This document shows, piece after piece, positions 17,327-26,754 of a DNA stretch of 64,000 nt; position 1 is the first letter of the stretch; each line of letters begins with the position of its first letter. The notes below the pieces were generated by a model that saw only the letters and a list, made by a program, of their open reading frames with translations, was not told the origin of the DNA and made no database searches. Made by a program: the position numbers and the translations under genes. The stretch comes from Pseudobdellovibrionaceae bacterium. Lineage in GTDB: Bacteria; Bdellovibrionota; Bdellovibrionia; Bdellovibrionales; Bdellovibrionaceae. The stretch is from positions 62,001 to 126,000 of the forward strand of contig JAHBUW010000002.1 in assembly GCA_019637875.1 (NCBI GenBank), written 5' to 3'.

Positions 17327-19150
17327 CTATTCCTGGTCCTGACGCATGAAATCCGAGAAGAACCCAATGCCGGGGGATGACGGAGTACCGACAAGCATCG
17401 CCCTGTCCAGAAGCCTGTTGAACTCCTCGCAGGACGTTTCCGACAGCAACTGACACGAGTGACAGGCCGAAAGGTTCAGCCCTTCAGAAAGCGATTGAAC
17501 GGAGTCGATGCACAGGGGATCCGAAGAGCACCAAGCCATCGCCTGAAGCGCGTTGCGGACGAGCGAATAAAATCTGCCTGAACGCCCTTGCCTCACGAGA
17601 CCGCCGAGCGTACCGTCGGAGTCCGGCGTCGCGGTATAAATCAGCAGACCCGCCATCTCGACGGAACCATGACCGACATATAGCCGTTCCCGCAGTGAAG
17701 CGCTCGAATACCCGCACTCCAGGGCGAGTTGCCGGATCAGCGCATGGGAAAATGAGTGAATCAGGAGTAGACGCGGTGTGATCGTCCTCGGCGGGGGCGT
17801 GCCGTGGCGGTCAAACCAATCCGTCCGATACGCCTCATTGACCTGCGCCGCGCGGGCCTGCACCTCCCGCTGCTGTTCCCAGACCGCGAGAGCGGCCAGA
17901 TCAAGCTCGACAAAGATGCCTTCACCGCGGACCTCGATCGCGGGCAGCCAGTTCTTCGGTTCCGTCTGAATCTGGCAATATCTCGTGGTGTCGGTGTCCC
18001 CGGCCGGCGGCTTGATCCTGGTGAATGCCCTGATCGCCCGGACCTCGCGAAGTCTCGTGGCCCGCACGAGACGGGAAACCCAATGCCTGAGTTCCGCGGG
18101 AACTTCTTCTTCGGAAATCTCGAATTCGGAATCATCGTCCAACGACCTGAAGTCCGGCTTGGTGAACTGAACGTACTCGTCAGTCTTCAGATTTTCAGGC
18201 GTGGCATTTTCCAATAAGGCCGAGCGGGTCTCGATGATCTCGTTGATCTGCTCAGGCGTCTTTCCCATCTTGTCATGCAGCTCGAGAAACTGAATGCGAT
18301 CAATCCTGGTCGCTGCATCGGGAATCCGGCACAGACGGGCCCAATGGTCGCCGAATTCGCGCTGCATGCGGTCTGACCACGGGGGAATGTCGAGAGCGGA
18401 AAGAACCACCGGAAAATAGAGATTGCTGGCCCCGCGCTGAAGGACTCTGGGCGTGGCCGGACACTGCACCGGTTCCGAGGCGAGCCAAGGCCGTTTGCCC
18501 TGGCACCGGAGACCTTTGAGCGCATCCGAGCTGAAACAGCCGTCCATCGAGCGCATGCTACCGCAGGTCTTGCATTTCAGTTTCAGTCCGGAGAGGCCGC
18601 TGGAGGTCCCGTCCGAAAAAAGAAGCAGTTCGGGCCCCTTGCAGTCGTCCTTATGCTGAACCCACATGTTCCACGGGAACTCGTCCAGATGTCCGTGTTC
18701 GCAGGCGACGATGAAACGGACCGGTACGACGAAAACATTCCTGTTCCCCTCCGCTGCCGAACAAGGACCGCAGTAAAGAACCGGATTGCCAGGATCCTCA
18801 GCCCAGTTTCCCGCCGGCTTCAGTCTGTGGCACTTCGGGCACTGAAGCCAGGTCGGATACCTTACGCCGATCAGACTCGGAACATATCTGGACTCTTGCC
18901 ATTGTTCCCTCTGCGGCTCCACGGGCGGCAGACGGAAACCGTCGACTCCGAGAAGCCTCTGGAGCCTGTACTCGAAAGTTTTCTGCGGATTGTGAAGTCC
19001 GGCGGGCTTGGCTCTCTCGTCCCACTGCTCAAGACCCGCAGCGACCACTGACACAGGAGCGTTGTCGACGCGGAAGTCGATGATCGCACCGGGCCCGTAG
19101 GTCATCACGGCCTGACTTCTGCGGACTTTACCGAGTTCGTTATTCGCCAT
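17327..19150 (-). CDS. drmB: DISARM protein DrmB (DUF1998)
   Basis: A 607-residue protein starting with the typical VRRSQAVMTYGPGAIIDF segment. Cysteine pairs for zinc sites follow (CPKCHR, CGPC, CKTCG), and the carboxy-terminal part is a DUF1998 domain (LLIHSFSHALIRQLALECG, then LLIYTATPDSDGTLGGLV and a CHSC cluster). DrmB forms a complex with the DrmA helicase that senses and engages incoming unmodified DNA in studied DISARM systems. Its start overlaps drmA by 11 bp, indicating coupled translation. Confidence 0.9.
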   Translation of the reverse strand: MANNELGKVRRSQAVMTYGPGAIIDFRVDNAPVSVVAAGLEQWDERAKPAGLHNPQKTFEYRLQRLLGVDGFRLPPVEPQREQWQESRYVPSLIGVRYPTWLQCPKCHRLKPAGNWAEDPGNPVLYCGPCSAAEGNRNVFVVPVRFIVACEHGHLDEFPWNMWVQHKDDCKGPELLLFSDGTSSGLSGLKLKCKTCGSMRSMDGCFSSDALKGLRCQGKRPWLASEPVQCPATPRVLQRGASNLYFPVVLSALDIPPWSDRMQREFGDHWARLCRIPDAATRIDRIQFLELHDKMGKTPEQINEIIETRSALLENATPENLKTDEYVQFTKPDFRSLDDDSEFEISEEEVPAELRHWVSRLVRATRLREVRAIRAFTRIKPPAGDTDTTRYCQIQTEPKNWLPAIEVRGEGIFVELDLAALAVWEQQREVQARAAQVNEAYRTDWFDRHGTPPPRTITPRLLLIHSFSHALIRQLALECGYSSASLRERLYVGHGSVEMAGLLIYTATPDSDGTLGGLVRQGRSGRFYSLVRNALQAMAWCSSDPLCIDSVQSLSEGLNLSACHSCQLLSETSCEEFNRLLDRAMLVGTPSSPGIGFFSDFMRQDQE

Positions 19151-22100
19151 CTTTCACCTCCGGCCCTTTCCTTCGCAAAGCGCGCGCGACGACGAACTGA
19201 GTGGATGGTTCGACTTCGCGCATGGAGTTCGGCGTCGACCACACGCGACGGAGCCCCCATTCGGCCTCCTTAATAGCCGCGACCTGCTCGGCGGACATGA
19301 GCAGACTGTGTCCTCGCGGGCTGTCATCCCAGTACTTCCGCAGATCATCGCGTCCATACCATTCGTCAATAAGCCTTCTCAGATCGGATTCAACCCCCGC
19401 GGCTTCCGACGCATCCACCTCGGAGGCGCGCCGGGAAATCCTGGCAGCTAGCTCTTCGCATTTTCTCCGCTGATCGAGCGAAAGCGCCGGCCGCTCGGTC
19501 AGGCCATCGACAAGATAGCGCGCCATCGCGACAAGAGCCGCGTGCAGGGCTTTGTCCCGTGCGCGGGAGGCGAACGGCGTGACACTCGTCGCTTCCACTT
19601 CCCTGTACAAGGCCGAATGCCAAGTGGGGAAGGTCTCGTAGTGTGAGCGGTCACGGGCCTTGCTGTTGTTGTAAACGGCGATGACAAGTCCGGGGATCGC
19701 CGATCGGCCGACGCGGCTTGTGGCCTGGATGTATTCCGCCATTCCCTTCGGCTGACCGTTGACCACCATAAGAGCGAGCCGCGGGATATCCACGCCGACA
19801 CTGATCATGTTACTGGCGAGAAGAATGTCTACCGCGTCGCCCTGATCATACTTCAGCTTCAGTGACTCAAGCATATCCGGAATCTCAGACTGTCGCTTCG
19901 CGCTCGTGAGTTCCTCTGGAGGAGCCAGCATCCGCTCTTTCTCGTTCCTTCGCTTGGAGATCGTTTTGATCGTGCTGGGAACGTCATCAAGCATCATCAC
20001 TCGCGCGCCGCCCAACTCACGCAGCGAATTGAAGTAGGCGACGAGCGTCCAGTAATCGTCCTTGCGATCATCCGGAACGTGGCTGTCCGTGACGGCCTGA
20101 AGCAGGGAGGCGCACACTGCCTGCAGAGTGTATTTGGGAGACCGGCCCGCCGTGGTCACGCCGACATAAAGACGTCCGGGATTAATCCCGTCTGTGACAG
20201 CGAACCCGGAATTCCCGGCATCAAGACCGGGCGGCGGGAATTGGAACGCATCGCGATTGAACAGCGACCTGATCTGCTCCTTCGCCCTCCGGATCGTCGC
20301 GGTCGAACCGATGAGTTTCGGCCTGAATCCGCCTCTTGAGCAGAGTTCATCCACAGCCACTTCATAGATTCCCGCGATCGTGCCCAAGGGCCCCGAAATC
20401 AGGTGGAGTTCGTCCTGAATGATCATTTCCGGCGGGTCGAACTGCGTGCTCACTCCGAAGAGGCGGCCGGTGTCAGGTTTCCGGACAATCTGAGCGAACT
20501 TGTCGATCGTTCCGATCACCAGTGACGGGCATTCCCGATAGATGTCGGTGTCGACCGTCCAGACGGGCAGGTTCATCTTGGTCTTTCCGAAAACACACTC
20601 ATCGTTGAGACAGAACACCGGGAACCGGCTGTTGTCGCCCGTGATCCCCCAGCGGAGTTTATCGGATCTGCAGGCGGGACAGGTCTTGAGCTGCTTCGGT
20701 GACGAGCTTGCCTCCGGGCTCTCCGCCGCTTCGTGTGCGTCTGAAACATTGTTCGGGGTCGCCGCCCCTCCCACCCAAAGGCCGATCGAGAACCTCGCCT
20801 TCCCGAGTCCGTACCGCTCGCCTTCAGTCGTCCGAAGATGCTCACAGGCACAGATCAGCGCGGCCGCGCGCTGAAACTGCTGAACGGTAAGAAGCCGCAG
20901 GGTGTACCGCATGAAAACATTCACTCCCGCTCCGCGATCGGGGTTCTTTCTGGAGCTTATCCTGCGGTAGAACAGTGTGAACGCGATCAACCCGAGATAC
21001 GCTTCCGTTTTCCCGCCACCGGTGGGGAACCAGAGCAAATCCATGACCGAGCGGTCACGACCATCCCGTATCGCGAGAGACTCCACGACAAGAAGCTGGA
21101 ACGCCAGCTGGAACGGACGCCAGCGCAGATGCTTGTTTTTTTCGTCCTTCTGCCAGACGACCTGGAGTTCCATCGCCCTGTTCGCGAGCTGGAAAGACTT
21201 CCGCACGTTTTCATCGCTCGAGATCAGATCCGCCCCGCGATTCATCCGCTCCAACGCGCCTTTACAGACATCAAGATTCTGAGCCGCCTGCGCTCTTAGA
21301 TCCGCGCTGACAGCACCGACCTTTTTCTCCTGAGAGAAGATCCAGTCACCGTAACAATCGCAAAGCAGCTTCATAGCCTGGCTCAGGCTTGCGGGATCCG
21401 CTCCGCTCAGCCATTCTGCTGACAGGGGGTCCAATCCCGGAGTTCGCGACAGCCTGCCGAACTCAGGAGCCCCGTCAGGACTGACGGCGCTGACCTTGGC
21501 ATCAGGAATCCATGTCGTGGAAATAGAAACAGGCTCGCCATCATCATCGCATTCCCAGGACGCCGAACTCGTGTGTCCGACGGCGAACTCCCTGGTCCCG
21601 CGATAGATCAGGTCATTGCACAGACTGTCTTCATCAACGCCGCCGCTTCTGACCGGTCTCGGCACAAAACGGCTGCCGTTCACCGTCGTGATCTCGATCC
21701 CCGCCTGGAAAAACGTCGCCATTTCCGATTCAGGGCGGGACTCTCCCGCATCCCGGTCATTGATGAGAACAGTGGTGCAGGTCACTTTCCGCCCGCTCAA
21801 GGCGGTCTTGATATAAAGGCGTCCTCCCGGAAGACCATATTCCTGAAGCTGCTTCTCCCGGAATGAATTCCCGAAGTCGAGCCTCACGGGGCCGACAACG
21901 AAGTCGTGTCCCGATCTTCTCCATTTCGTCACGCGCGTCCGGCCCGTGTTCTCGTCCCGCTCCTCGATCCCTTCATAAGTCCCGCATCGCACGCGGATGT
22001 TGATCTCCGGCCAATCGCCGCCGTCGTTTCTTTCGACAACGAACGAGAGGCCGGCGCTTGCCGGCTTGAGACCGGCTATCAGAGGAACGCTTTCATCCGC

Positions 22101-22307
22101 CGTATCGCCGGTCGTGGACTCACTTTCACCGGCACCCGAAAGCTGCTCATCCTCTTCCGGGTTAAGCTGGGTTCTCTGCGGGAACAGGATCCCGCTGAGA
22201 TATCTGTCCGAGGGACGCTCCGAAATGACTTCATCAGCTTGGTAGGGACCGACGAGATCCATCCTGAGTCTTTCCAGCAGCGTCCTTCTGCTCGAAGCGG
22301 TCGTCAT
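19140..22307 (-). CDS. drmA: DISARM helicase DrmA
   Basis: A 1055-residue superfamily 2 helicase. Walker A is FPTGGGKTEAY (427-437), the DEAH-type motif II is QDELHL (631-636), motif III is GSTATI, and motif VI is TSRVGRS (863-869). A zinc cluster (CPAC at 543 and cysteines at 566 and 571) is inserted between motifs, and the first 400 residues are a family-specific head. The QDEL form of motif II and the large head are typical of DrmA. A strong AGGAGGT site precedes the ATG. It overlaps the upstream helicase gene by 4 bp and drmB by 11 bp. Confidence 0.92.
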   Translation of the reverse strand: MTTASSRRTLLERLRMDLVGPYQADEVISERPSDRYLSGILFPQRTQLNPEEDEQLSGAGESESTTGDTADESVPLIAGLKPASAGLSFVVERNDGGDWPEINIRVRCGTYEGIEERDENTGRTRVTKWRRSGHDFVVGPVRLDFGNSFREKQLQEYGLPGGRLYIKTALSGRKVTCTTVLINDRDAGESRPESEMATFFQAGIEITTVNGSRFVPRPVRSGGVDEDSLCNDLIYRGTREFAVGHTSSASWECDDDGEPVSISTTWIPDAKVSAVSPDGAPEFGRLSRTPGLDPLSAEWLSGADPASLSQAMKLLCDCYGDWIFSQEKKVGAVSADLRAQAAQNLDVCKGALERMNRGADLISSDENVRKSFQLANRAMELQVVWQKDEKNKHLRWRPFQLAFQLLVVESLAIRDGRDRSVMDLLWFPTGGGKTEAYLGLIAFTLFYRRISSRKNPDRGAGVNVFMRYTLRLLTVQQFQRAAALICACEHLRTTEGERYGLGKARFSIGLWVGGAATPNNVSDAHEAAESPEASSSPKQLKTCPACRSDKLRWGITGDNSRFPVFCLNDECVFGKTKMNLPVWTVDTDIYRECPSLVIGTIDKFAQIVRKPDTGRLFGVSTQFDPPEMIIQDELHLISGPLGTIAGIYEVAVDELCSRGGFRPKLIGSTATIRRAKEQIRSLFNRDAFQFPPPGLDAGNSGFAVTDGINPGRLYVGVTTAGRSPKYTLQAVCASLLQAVTDSHVPDDRKDDYWTLVAYFNSLRELGGARVMMLDDVPSTIKTISKRRNEKERMLAPPEELTSAKRQSEIPDMLESLKLKYDQGDAVDILLASNMISVGVDIPRLALMVVNGQPKGMAEYIQATSRVGRSAIPGLVIAVYNNSKARDRSHYETFPTWHSALYREVEATSVTPFASRARDKALHAALVAMARYLVDGLTERPALSLDQRRKCEELAARISRRASEVDASEAAGVESDLRRLIDEWYGRDDLRKYWDDSPRGHSLLMSAEQVAAIKEAEWGLRRVWSTPNSMREVEPSTQFVVARALRRKGPEVKDGE

Positions 22308-24217
22308 TTTTTACCTCCTGGAAAATACTCTTTAAAAAAAACTTTCGTGTAGCCGCGGATTACAGGTGCCACAAACATGCCGGACGCGGCGTAGTTTCCC
22401 GACATCTTTTCCAGATGAGCCGAGTCCTCCGCGAAAACCACTGTCCGCAATCCGAAAAACTGAAGATTCTTGATCTCGTTCCAGGGCTTCAACCGGATTT
22501 CCTGTCTCAAGCGCCGCCCGATCTGGAAAAGGTCCATATTCAGGCTCTGGTGAAAGCGACCGGCGAAGAACCACGAGTTCTCTCCGTCCGGACGGATCTG
22601 CAGTCTGTAATCGTAGTCCCCGCCATCGGCAGGAATTCGCGCCAGAACTTCCGCATATCGCCCCGCTACCTTGACCAGATTTTCCTGCAGGACCTCGATG
22701 TCCGCCGGATTCCTGAAGTCACGGGCTCTGACGACGGAAACCGGATCAAGATCATCCGCAAGACCGATCTCCACCTGCGCTGCGGGCGACTCCTCGAAAA
22801 AAATACGGTAAATCCGTCCGCTGCCTTCCAACGCTGATGCCGGAGAGGAGTAGCCCACGCCGATCTTTAGCGTCGCCTTGGCGCGCGTGGCCCCGACATA
22901 AAGAACCCGGCTTTCCTCATCATCGGTTTCCCCCGATCGCCCGCGAGGCATCATAAGCCCGACTTCCGCAGCTTCCCGCCCTTTGGACGCATGGATCGTT
23001 CCGACGATCATTCCCCCCGTTCCCGCTTCGGCCAGACAAAATTCCTGCGGCGGACGTGACCGTGACAGAACCTTCCGCAGGCTCTTCGGCACGAGCACGT
23101 CACCGCGAGGGCCCCGACCATATCTTTTAAGCAGTTCCCATGCCTCATCACGATCAGGAGCCCCCAGAGCCGGACCCCTGGAGCCCATGCGACGCTCCCA
23201 CAAAGCATCAAACCGGTCCTTGCTGATAGCGGGACCGACATATCCTCCCAACAGAGCACCGATCCAGGGAGCGATCACGAGAGGAAGATTGCCGATACGG
23301 ATCCTGTGGATCAGTTTTTTGTGATAGAGGATCGAGGACATCTGAAGGACCTCGGCTCTCCGTCTGAAAAGCATCAGTGTTTGACGCGCGTTCATTTCCT
23401 CGTAGTCAGTGTCCTTCAGATCCTGGGGAAGGTTGTCCGAGTTCTCAGCGATGTGTTCCTTCAAGCTCCGAAGACGTTCCGCAGGGTCAATCGCCGAGGA
23501 GAGGAGCGGGCGGGCGCCCTCGAATATCCGGACAAGACCCTGATTCCCAGTCCTGTAGACCTTCTCGAGCGATGTCAGAAAAAACTCGGCCGCGAAAACC
23601 TGATCTCCCTTGATAAGATCGAGAAGACAGCCGGACACGCCGTCCTTCTGATCGTTCATCTCATCTGTGAATCCGTAGATCGCCTGCGCGCTGTCGGCGA
23701 AAACCGTGACTCCGCATTCTTTCGGAAGAACGCGCATGAACTCGAAGGAAAACCGCGCCCGAACGCTGACAAGATCCTGCGCCTCGTCAATGATGACATG
23801 GCGATAACGGGAAAGATGGTCGATCAGGTTCTCCGAACCCTTCTGAAGCATCTCCAGGACGGAACGTATATTTACCTCATAGCTGCCGAACAGGTCTTGC
23901 ACTCCGGACTCATCGAGGAATCCGTGACAGAGCTGCCAGACTTCCGAATCGAGAGTCGTGATCCTGACGCCGGCCGCCCGATGCTCATCCCCCGAAAGGG
24001 TCTTAATACGGCTCCTGAGCTCGGCAACCGCGGTCCGCGTGAAACTGAAGATCAGGATATTTTCGGGCTCGATTCCAGATTTCAGAAGATGCGCGACACG
24101 GGCGCATGCGACCTCGGTCTTCCCGGTTCCCGGCCCGGCTTCGACCACGATCCTGAAATCAGAAGTTGCCTCGATGATTTCACGCTGTCGGTCATCCCAC
24201 TTGAAAGGATGACTCAT
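22304..24217 (-). CDS. UvrD/Rep-like superfamily 1 helicase in the DISARM operon
   Basis: A 637-residue superfamily 1 ATPase. Walker A is GPGTGKT (28-34), motif Ia IFSFTRTAVAELRSRI, motif II DEAQD (145-149), motif Va TIHASKGREAAEV (408-420) and motif VI YVGATRAK (441-448). It occupies the place where class 2 DISARM loci carry drmE. I cannot confirm by search that it is an authentic DrmE, so no symbol is given. It overlaps both flanking operon genes by 4 bp, so it is expressed with them. The last 180 residues are a strand-rich accessory domain (EIRLKPWNEIKNLQFFGLR) that may contact the other subunits. Confidence 0.85.
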   Translation of the reverse strand: MSHPFKWDDRQREIIEATSDFRIVVEAGPGTGKTEVACARVAHLLKSGIEPENILIFSFTRTAVAELRSRIKTLSGDEHRAAGVRITTLDSEVWQLCHGFLDESGVQDLFGSYEVNIRSVLEMLQKGSENLIDHLSRYRHVIIDEAQDLVSVRARFSFEFMRVLPKECGVTVFADSAQAIYGFTDEMNDQKDGVSGCLLDLIKGDQVFAAEFFLTSLEKVYRTGNQGLVRIFEGARPLLSSAIDPAERLRSLKEHIAENSDNLPQDLKDTDYEEMNARQTLMLFRRRAEVLQMSSILYHKKLIHRIRIGNLPLVIAPWIGALLGGYVGPAISKDRFDALWERRMGSRGPALGAPDRDEAWELLKRYGRGPRGDVLVPKSLRKVLSRSRPPQEFCLAEAGTGGMIVGTIHASKGREAAEVGLMMPRGRSGETDDEESRVLYVGATRAKATLKIGVGYSSPASALEGSGRIYRIFFEESPAAQVEIGLADDLDPVSVVRARDFRNPADIEVLQENLVKVAGRYAEVLARIPADGGDYDYRLQIRPDGENSWFFAGRFHQSLNMDLFQIGRRLRQEIRLKPWNEIKNLQFFGLRTVVFAEDSAHLEKMSGNYAASGMFVAPVIRGYTKVFFKEYFPGGKK

Positions 24218-25728
24218 GGCCGGGCTTCTTCACCGCGTCCCGAATACCGCACCTTTTTCCGGGTCCGTCCGGTCAGAAGCGTGAGAACAGTCTCGCCGAT
24301 AGCCTTCGAGAACAACGGAGGAACGGCGTTACCGACCTGCACGAAAACATCGCCCATGCAGCCGTGGAACCTGAATCCATCAGGAAACGACTGAAGCCGC
24401 GCGGCCTCCCGGGGAGTGATCGACCGGGCCTGCTTCGAGTCGTAATGAATGTGACTGTAAGAGTCCTTGCTGAGATGAGCGGTCAGCGTCCATGACGGCC
24501 GCGAGCGGATGAGTTTACGCCACTTTTCCTTGAACGAGTCGACCCGGTAAGGCGGGATGAAATCGTCCCGTCTTACCTTTTGCCCGGCCTCTCTCGCGGA
24601 ACGGTAAAGACCTTCCGCGATCCCGATCGCATCCGGATATTTGTCGCCCTCTTTCATGCGCCGGAAGATCCGGAAGTCCCTTGGCGTCCAACGACAGAAG
24701 TGATCACGAACGATGTCGTCAGCCTCGTATCCCGGCCATCTCCTCATCATCTGCGCGTATTCCGAAATCCTGCCGCGGACATAACAGGGCTCTTCATGGA
24801 GTCCCCGCAGGGCTTTATACTTGCGGCCCTTACTCAGCGCCTTCAGATGAGCCGTGAACCCTGGCAGATCACCAAGGGCATCCTGCACGCATCGGAAAGG
24901 ACGAGTAGCAGCAGCCCTTTTCAGCCGGGAGCAAGGTACAAAAAACTCATCATCCCGCCAAAGCTGCGCGGCACTGTCCCCTCCGGTCATATGACCTTCG
25001 GTTTCCGGCCCGTCAAAACGTATCATCGGGAACTCGGGTTCGATCGCCAAGTCGTTTCTGAAAGCCATGATAATGACCCGTTCCCGCAGTTGCGGGACGC
25101 CGAACCAGGCCGCGTTCAATACCGTGGCTCTGACGTTGTAGCCGGCTTCCTGAACCTGCCGACACACGATTTCCGCCACGTTTCGGCCTCCGATGGAAAG
25201 CATTCCCGGAACATTCTCGAAGAGAAAAACCTTGGGCTTCAACTCCGTAAGAAAATCGATCACTTTTCGGTACAACCTGTTTCTCGGGTCAAGGGAATGG
25301 CTGCCTTTCGAGCCCGCCAGCGAATCCAGTTTCGCTCTCCCCACCCGGGAAAAGCCCTGACAGGGCGGACACGCCACGAGCAGATCGAGATTCGATATCC
25401 CGCGCGCGGAGAGTTCTGCTTTCAGTTTTTTGAGATCAACTCTGGTGACATCCCCGTCCGCAGCCCTGACCGCCTGCAGAGGGGTTTCCCCGAAATTCTC
25501 CTCAAGTGTCCTGCGCGTGACCGGATTTATCTCGACCGATCCCAAAGACGTGAATCCGGCGGATTCAAGCCCGAGAGTGAAACCGCCCGAGCCGGCGAAC
25601 AAATCGAGAAAGTAATGGTCTCTGTTGCGGTTTCCGCGCTGATTCAACTGTCCACCCCTAGGCTGCCCATGTCGCAAGGCAGACTGCCCGGGGATCACCC
25701 GGAGCGAGTCATAGCTAATAACGGCCAT
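24214..25728 (-). CDS. drmMII: C5-cytosine DNA methyltransferase (DISARM DrmMII type)
   Basis: A 504-residue enzyme with the ordered motifs of C5 methyltransferases: I (FLDLFAGSGGF, 40-50), IV with the catalytic cysteine (PPCQGFS, C123), VI (ENVPG, 171-175), VIII (around FGVPQLRERVIIMAF), IX (SITPREAARLQSFPDGF) and X (QVGNAVPPLFSKAIG). The long stretch between VIII and IX is the target-recognition region. In class 2 DISARM this enzyme marks host DNA so that it is spared. A Vsr-like nuclease gene lies 71 bp upstream. Confidence 0.9.
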   Translation of the reverse strand: MAVISYDSLRVIPGQSALRHGQPRGGQLNQRGNRNRDHYFLDLFAGSGGFTLGLESAGFTSLGSVEINPVTRRTLEENFGETPLQAVRAADGDVTRVDLKKLKAELSARGISNLDLLVACPPCQGFSRVGRAKLDSLAGSKGSHSLDPRNRLYRKVIDFLTELKPKVFLFENVPGMLSIGGRNVAEIVCRQVQEAGYNVRATVLNAAWFGVPQLRERVIIMAFRNDLAIEPEFPMIRFDGPETEGHMTGGDSAAQLWRDDEFFVPCSRLKRAAATRPFRCVQDALGDLPGFTAHLKALSKGRKYKALRGLHEEPCYVRGRISEYAQMMRRWPGYEADDIVRDHFCRWTPRDFRIFRRMKEGDKYPDAIGIAEGLYRSAREAGQKVRRDDFIPPYRVDSFKEKWRKLIRSRPSWTLTAHLSKDSYSHIHYDSKQARSITPREAARLQSFPDGFRFHGCMGDVFVQVGNAVPPLFSKAIGETVLTLLTGRTRKKVRYSGRGEEARP

Positions 25729-25799
25729 GAGGGTATGCTAACAACCGGTTTTATCCGTGAAAACCTCTGAATTCATTAAGGTCGGTTGAGACGACACCG

Positions 25800-26216
25800 T
25801 CAGTCAGCTCGAGCGGTCGACTCGACTTTGCTGAGCGCCGCATCAAGATCTGATTTCACATAGCTTTCCCGTGCGCGAATGACGGTCCAGCCGGCCATCC
25901 TGAGTCTGCCGAAATTTCTTTTGTCACTCTGGATGTTAGTTTGGATTTTTGTTCTCCAAAACTTGTTTAACTGATGTTTCCAGGTTCCGAAGCGTCCTCC
26001 ATGCCAGAAGTCGCCATCGATAAACACGATCCGCGTTCTTGAAACCATGATCGCATCCGGTGTGCTCGGAAGACCGCGCACATGCTTCCGGAACTTGAAT
26101 CCGCTGCGATGCAGACCGCGCCTGACAAGCGGTTCGGAGCGCGTGTCCTTCCCGCGAGTCGTCTTGCCACTGTCACGGTCGGCAGCGGACGCAAGAAGAG
26201 AACGCCGAACCTTCAA
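25800..26216 (-). CDS. Vsr-like very short patch repair endonuclease
   Basis: A 138-residue nuclease of the Vsr family. It has the characteristic RGKDTRSE start, the LPSTPDAIMV segment with the metal-binding aspartate D54, and FIDGDFWHGG with H72. The cysteines that bind structural zinc in E. coli Vsr are absent, as in many Vsr relatives linked to restriction systems. Vsr nicks T:G mismatches made by deamination of 5-methylcytosine, which fits its place before a C5 methyltransferase. The only available start is a TTG at 26216, because an in-frame TAG lies 9 codons upstream. Confidence 0.8.
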   Translation of the reverse strand: MKVRRSLLASAADRDSGKTTRGKDTRSEPLVRRGLHRSGFKFRKHVRGLPSTPDAIMVSRTRIVFIDGDFWHGGRFGTWKHQLNKFWRTKIQTNIQSDKRNFGRLRMAGWTVIRARESYVKSDLDAALSKVESTARAD

Positions 26217-26754
26217 ACGCGAGTTCTCGAAGAAATTCTAACTTCGTCAGGCATCTGCCCAATAACCGAAATTGCGGCGTTGCTTTCCGCGCTCGAGCCT
26301 AAACAACAGGTAAACGTGCATGTAGAGTTAATGACGGATCTCTACCCAAAGCGAAAATCGGTTGAACTGTCTCCGCCACCAAATACACCGATATTCGCTG
26401 GCCTAGTGACGCCCGAGTTAATCCTTGATGCTATCAAAGCGGCCCGCATCTCGAAGGAGAAGGGGACGACGACCGAGGAATAAGATGTTGAGGATAAGGC
26501 TGCATGAGCGTCCAGGCGTCGTCATGCAGCTAAGTCGACGATTTCCATCAAATAGCTAGTAAAACTCTGACTTCATTTTTCTTAATTAGGTTAATGATTC
26601 GATAATACGAATAACGGCGCTTCAGCCGACAAGTCCTCGTCCGAAGAGCTTGTGAGATAGGCCACTGAGCACTCGGTGTACTGAGGCTCGCGTGAGACCT
26701 ACCATCCCAAGTAGTTTGAAACATGAGGGATAAGCTTAACGCGAGGGTAACTGA
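26217..26754. other. AT-rich intergenic stretch
   Basis: These 538 bp separate divergent genes and should hold the promoter of the DISARM operon (minus strand) and of the gene at 26755. A plus-strand frame is open to 26483 and its second half (ILTSSGICPITEIAALLSAL) looks partly coding, but no plausible start lies outside the antisense overlap with the vsr gene. No tRNA or clear repeat was seen. Confidence 0.4.

Noticed and set aside
26082-26483. Plus-strand frame antisense to vsr
   Set aside because: Its first third is antisense to a real gene and no good start exists in the rest; it was treated as a non-coding frame in an intergenic region.
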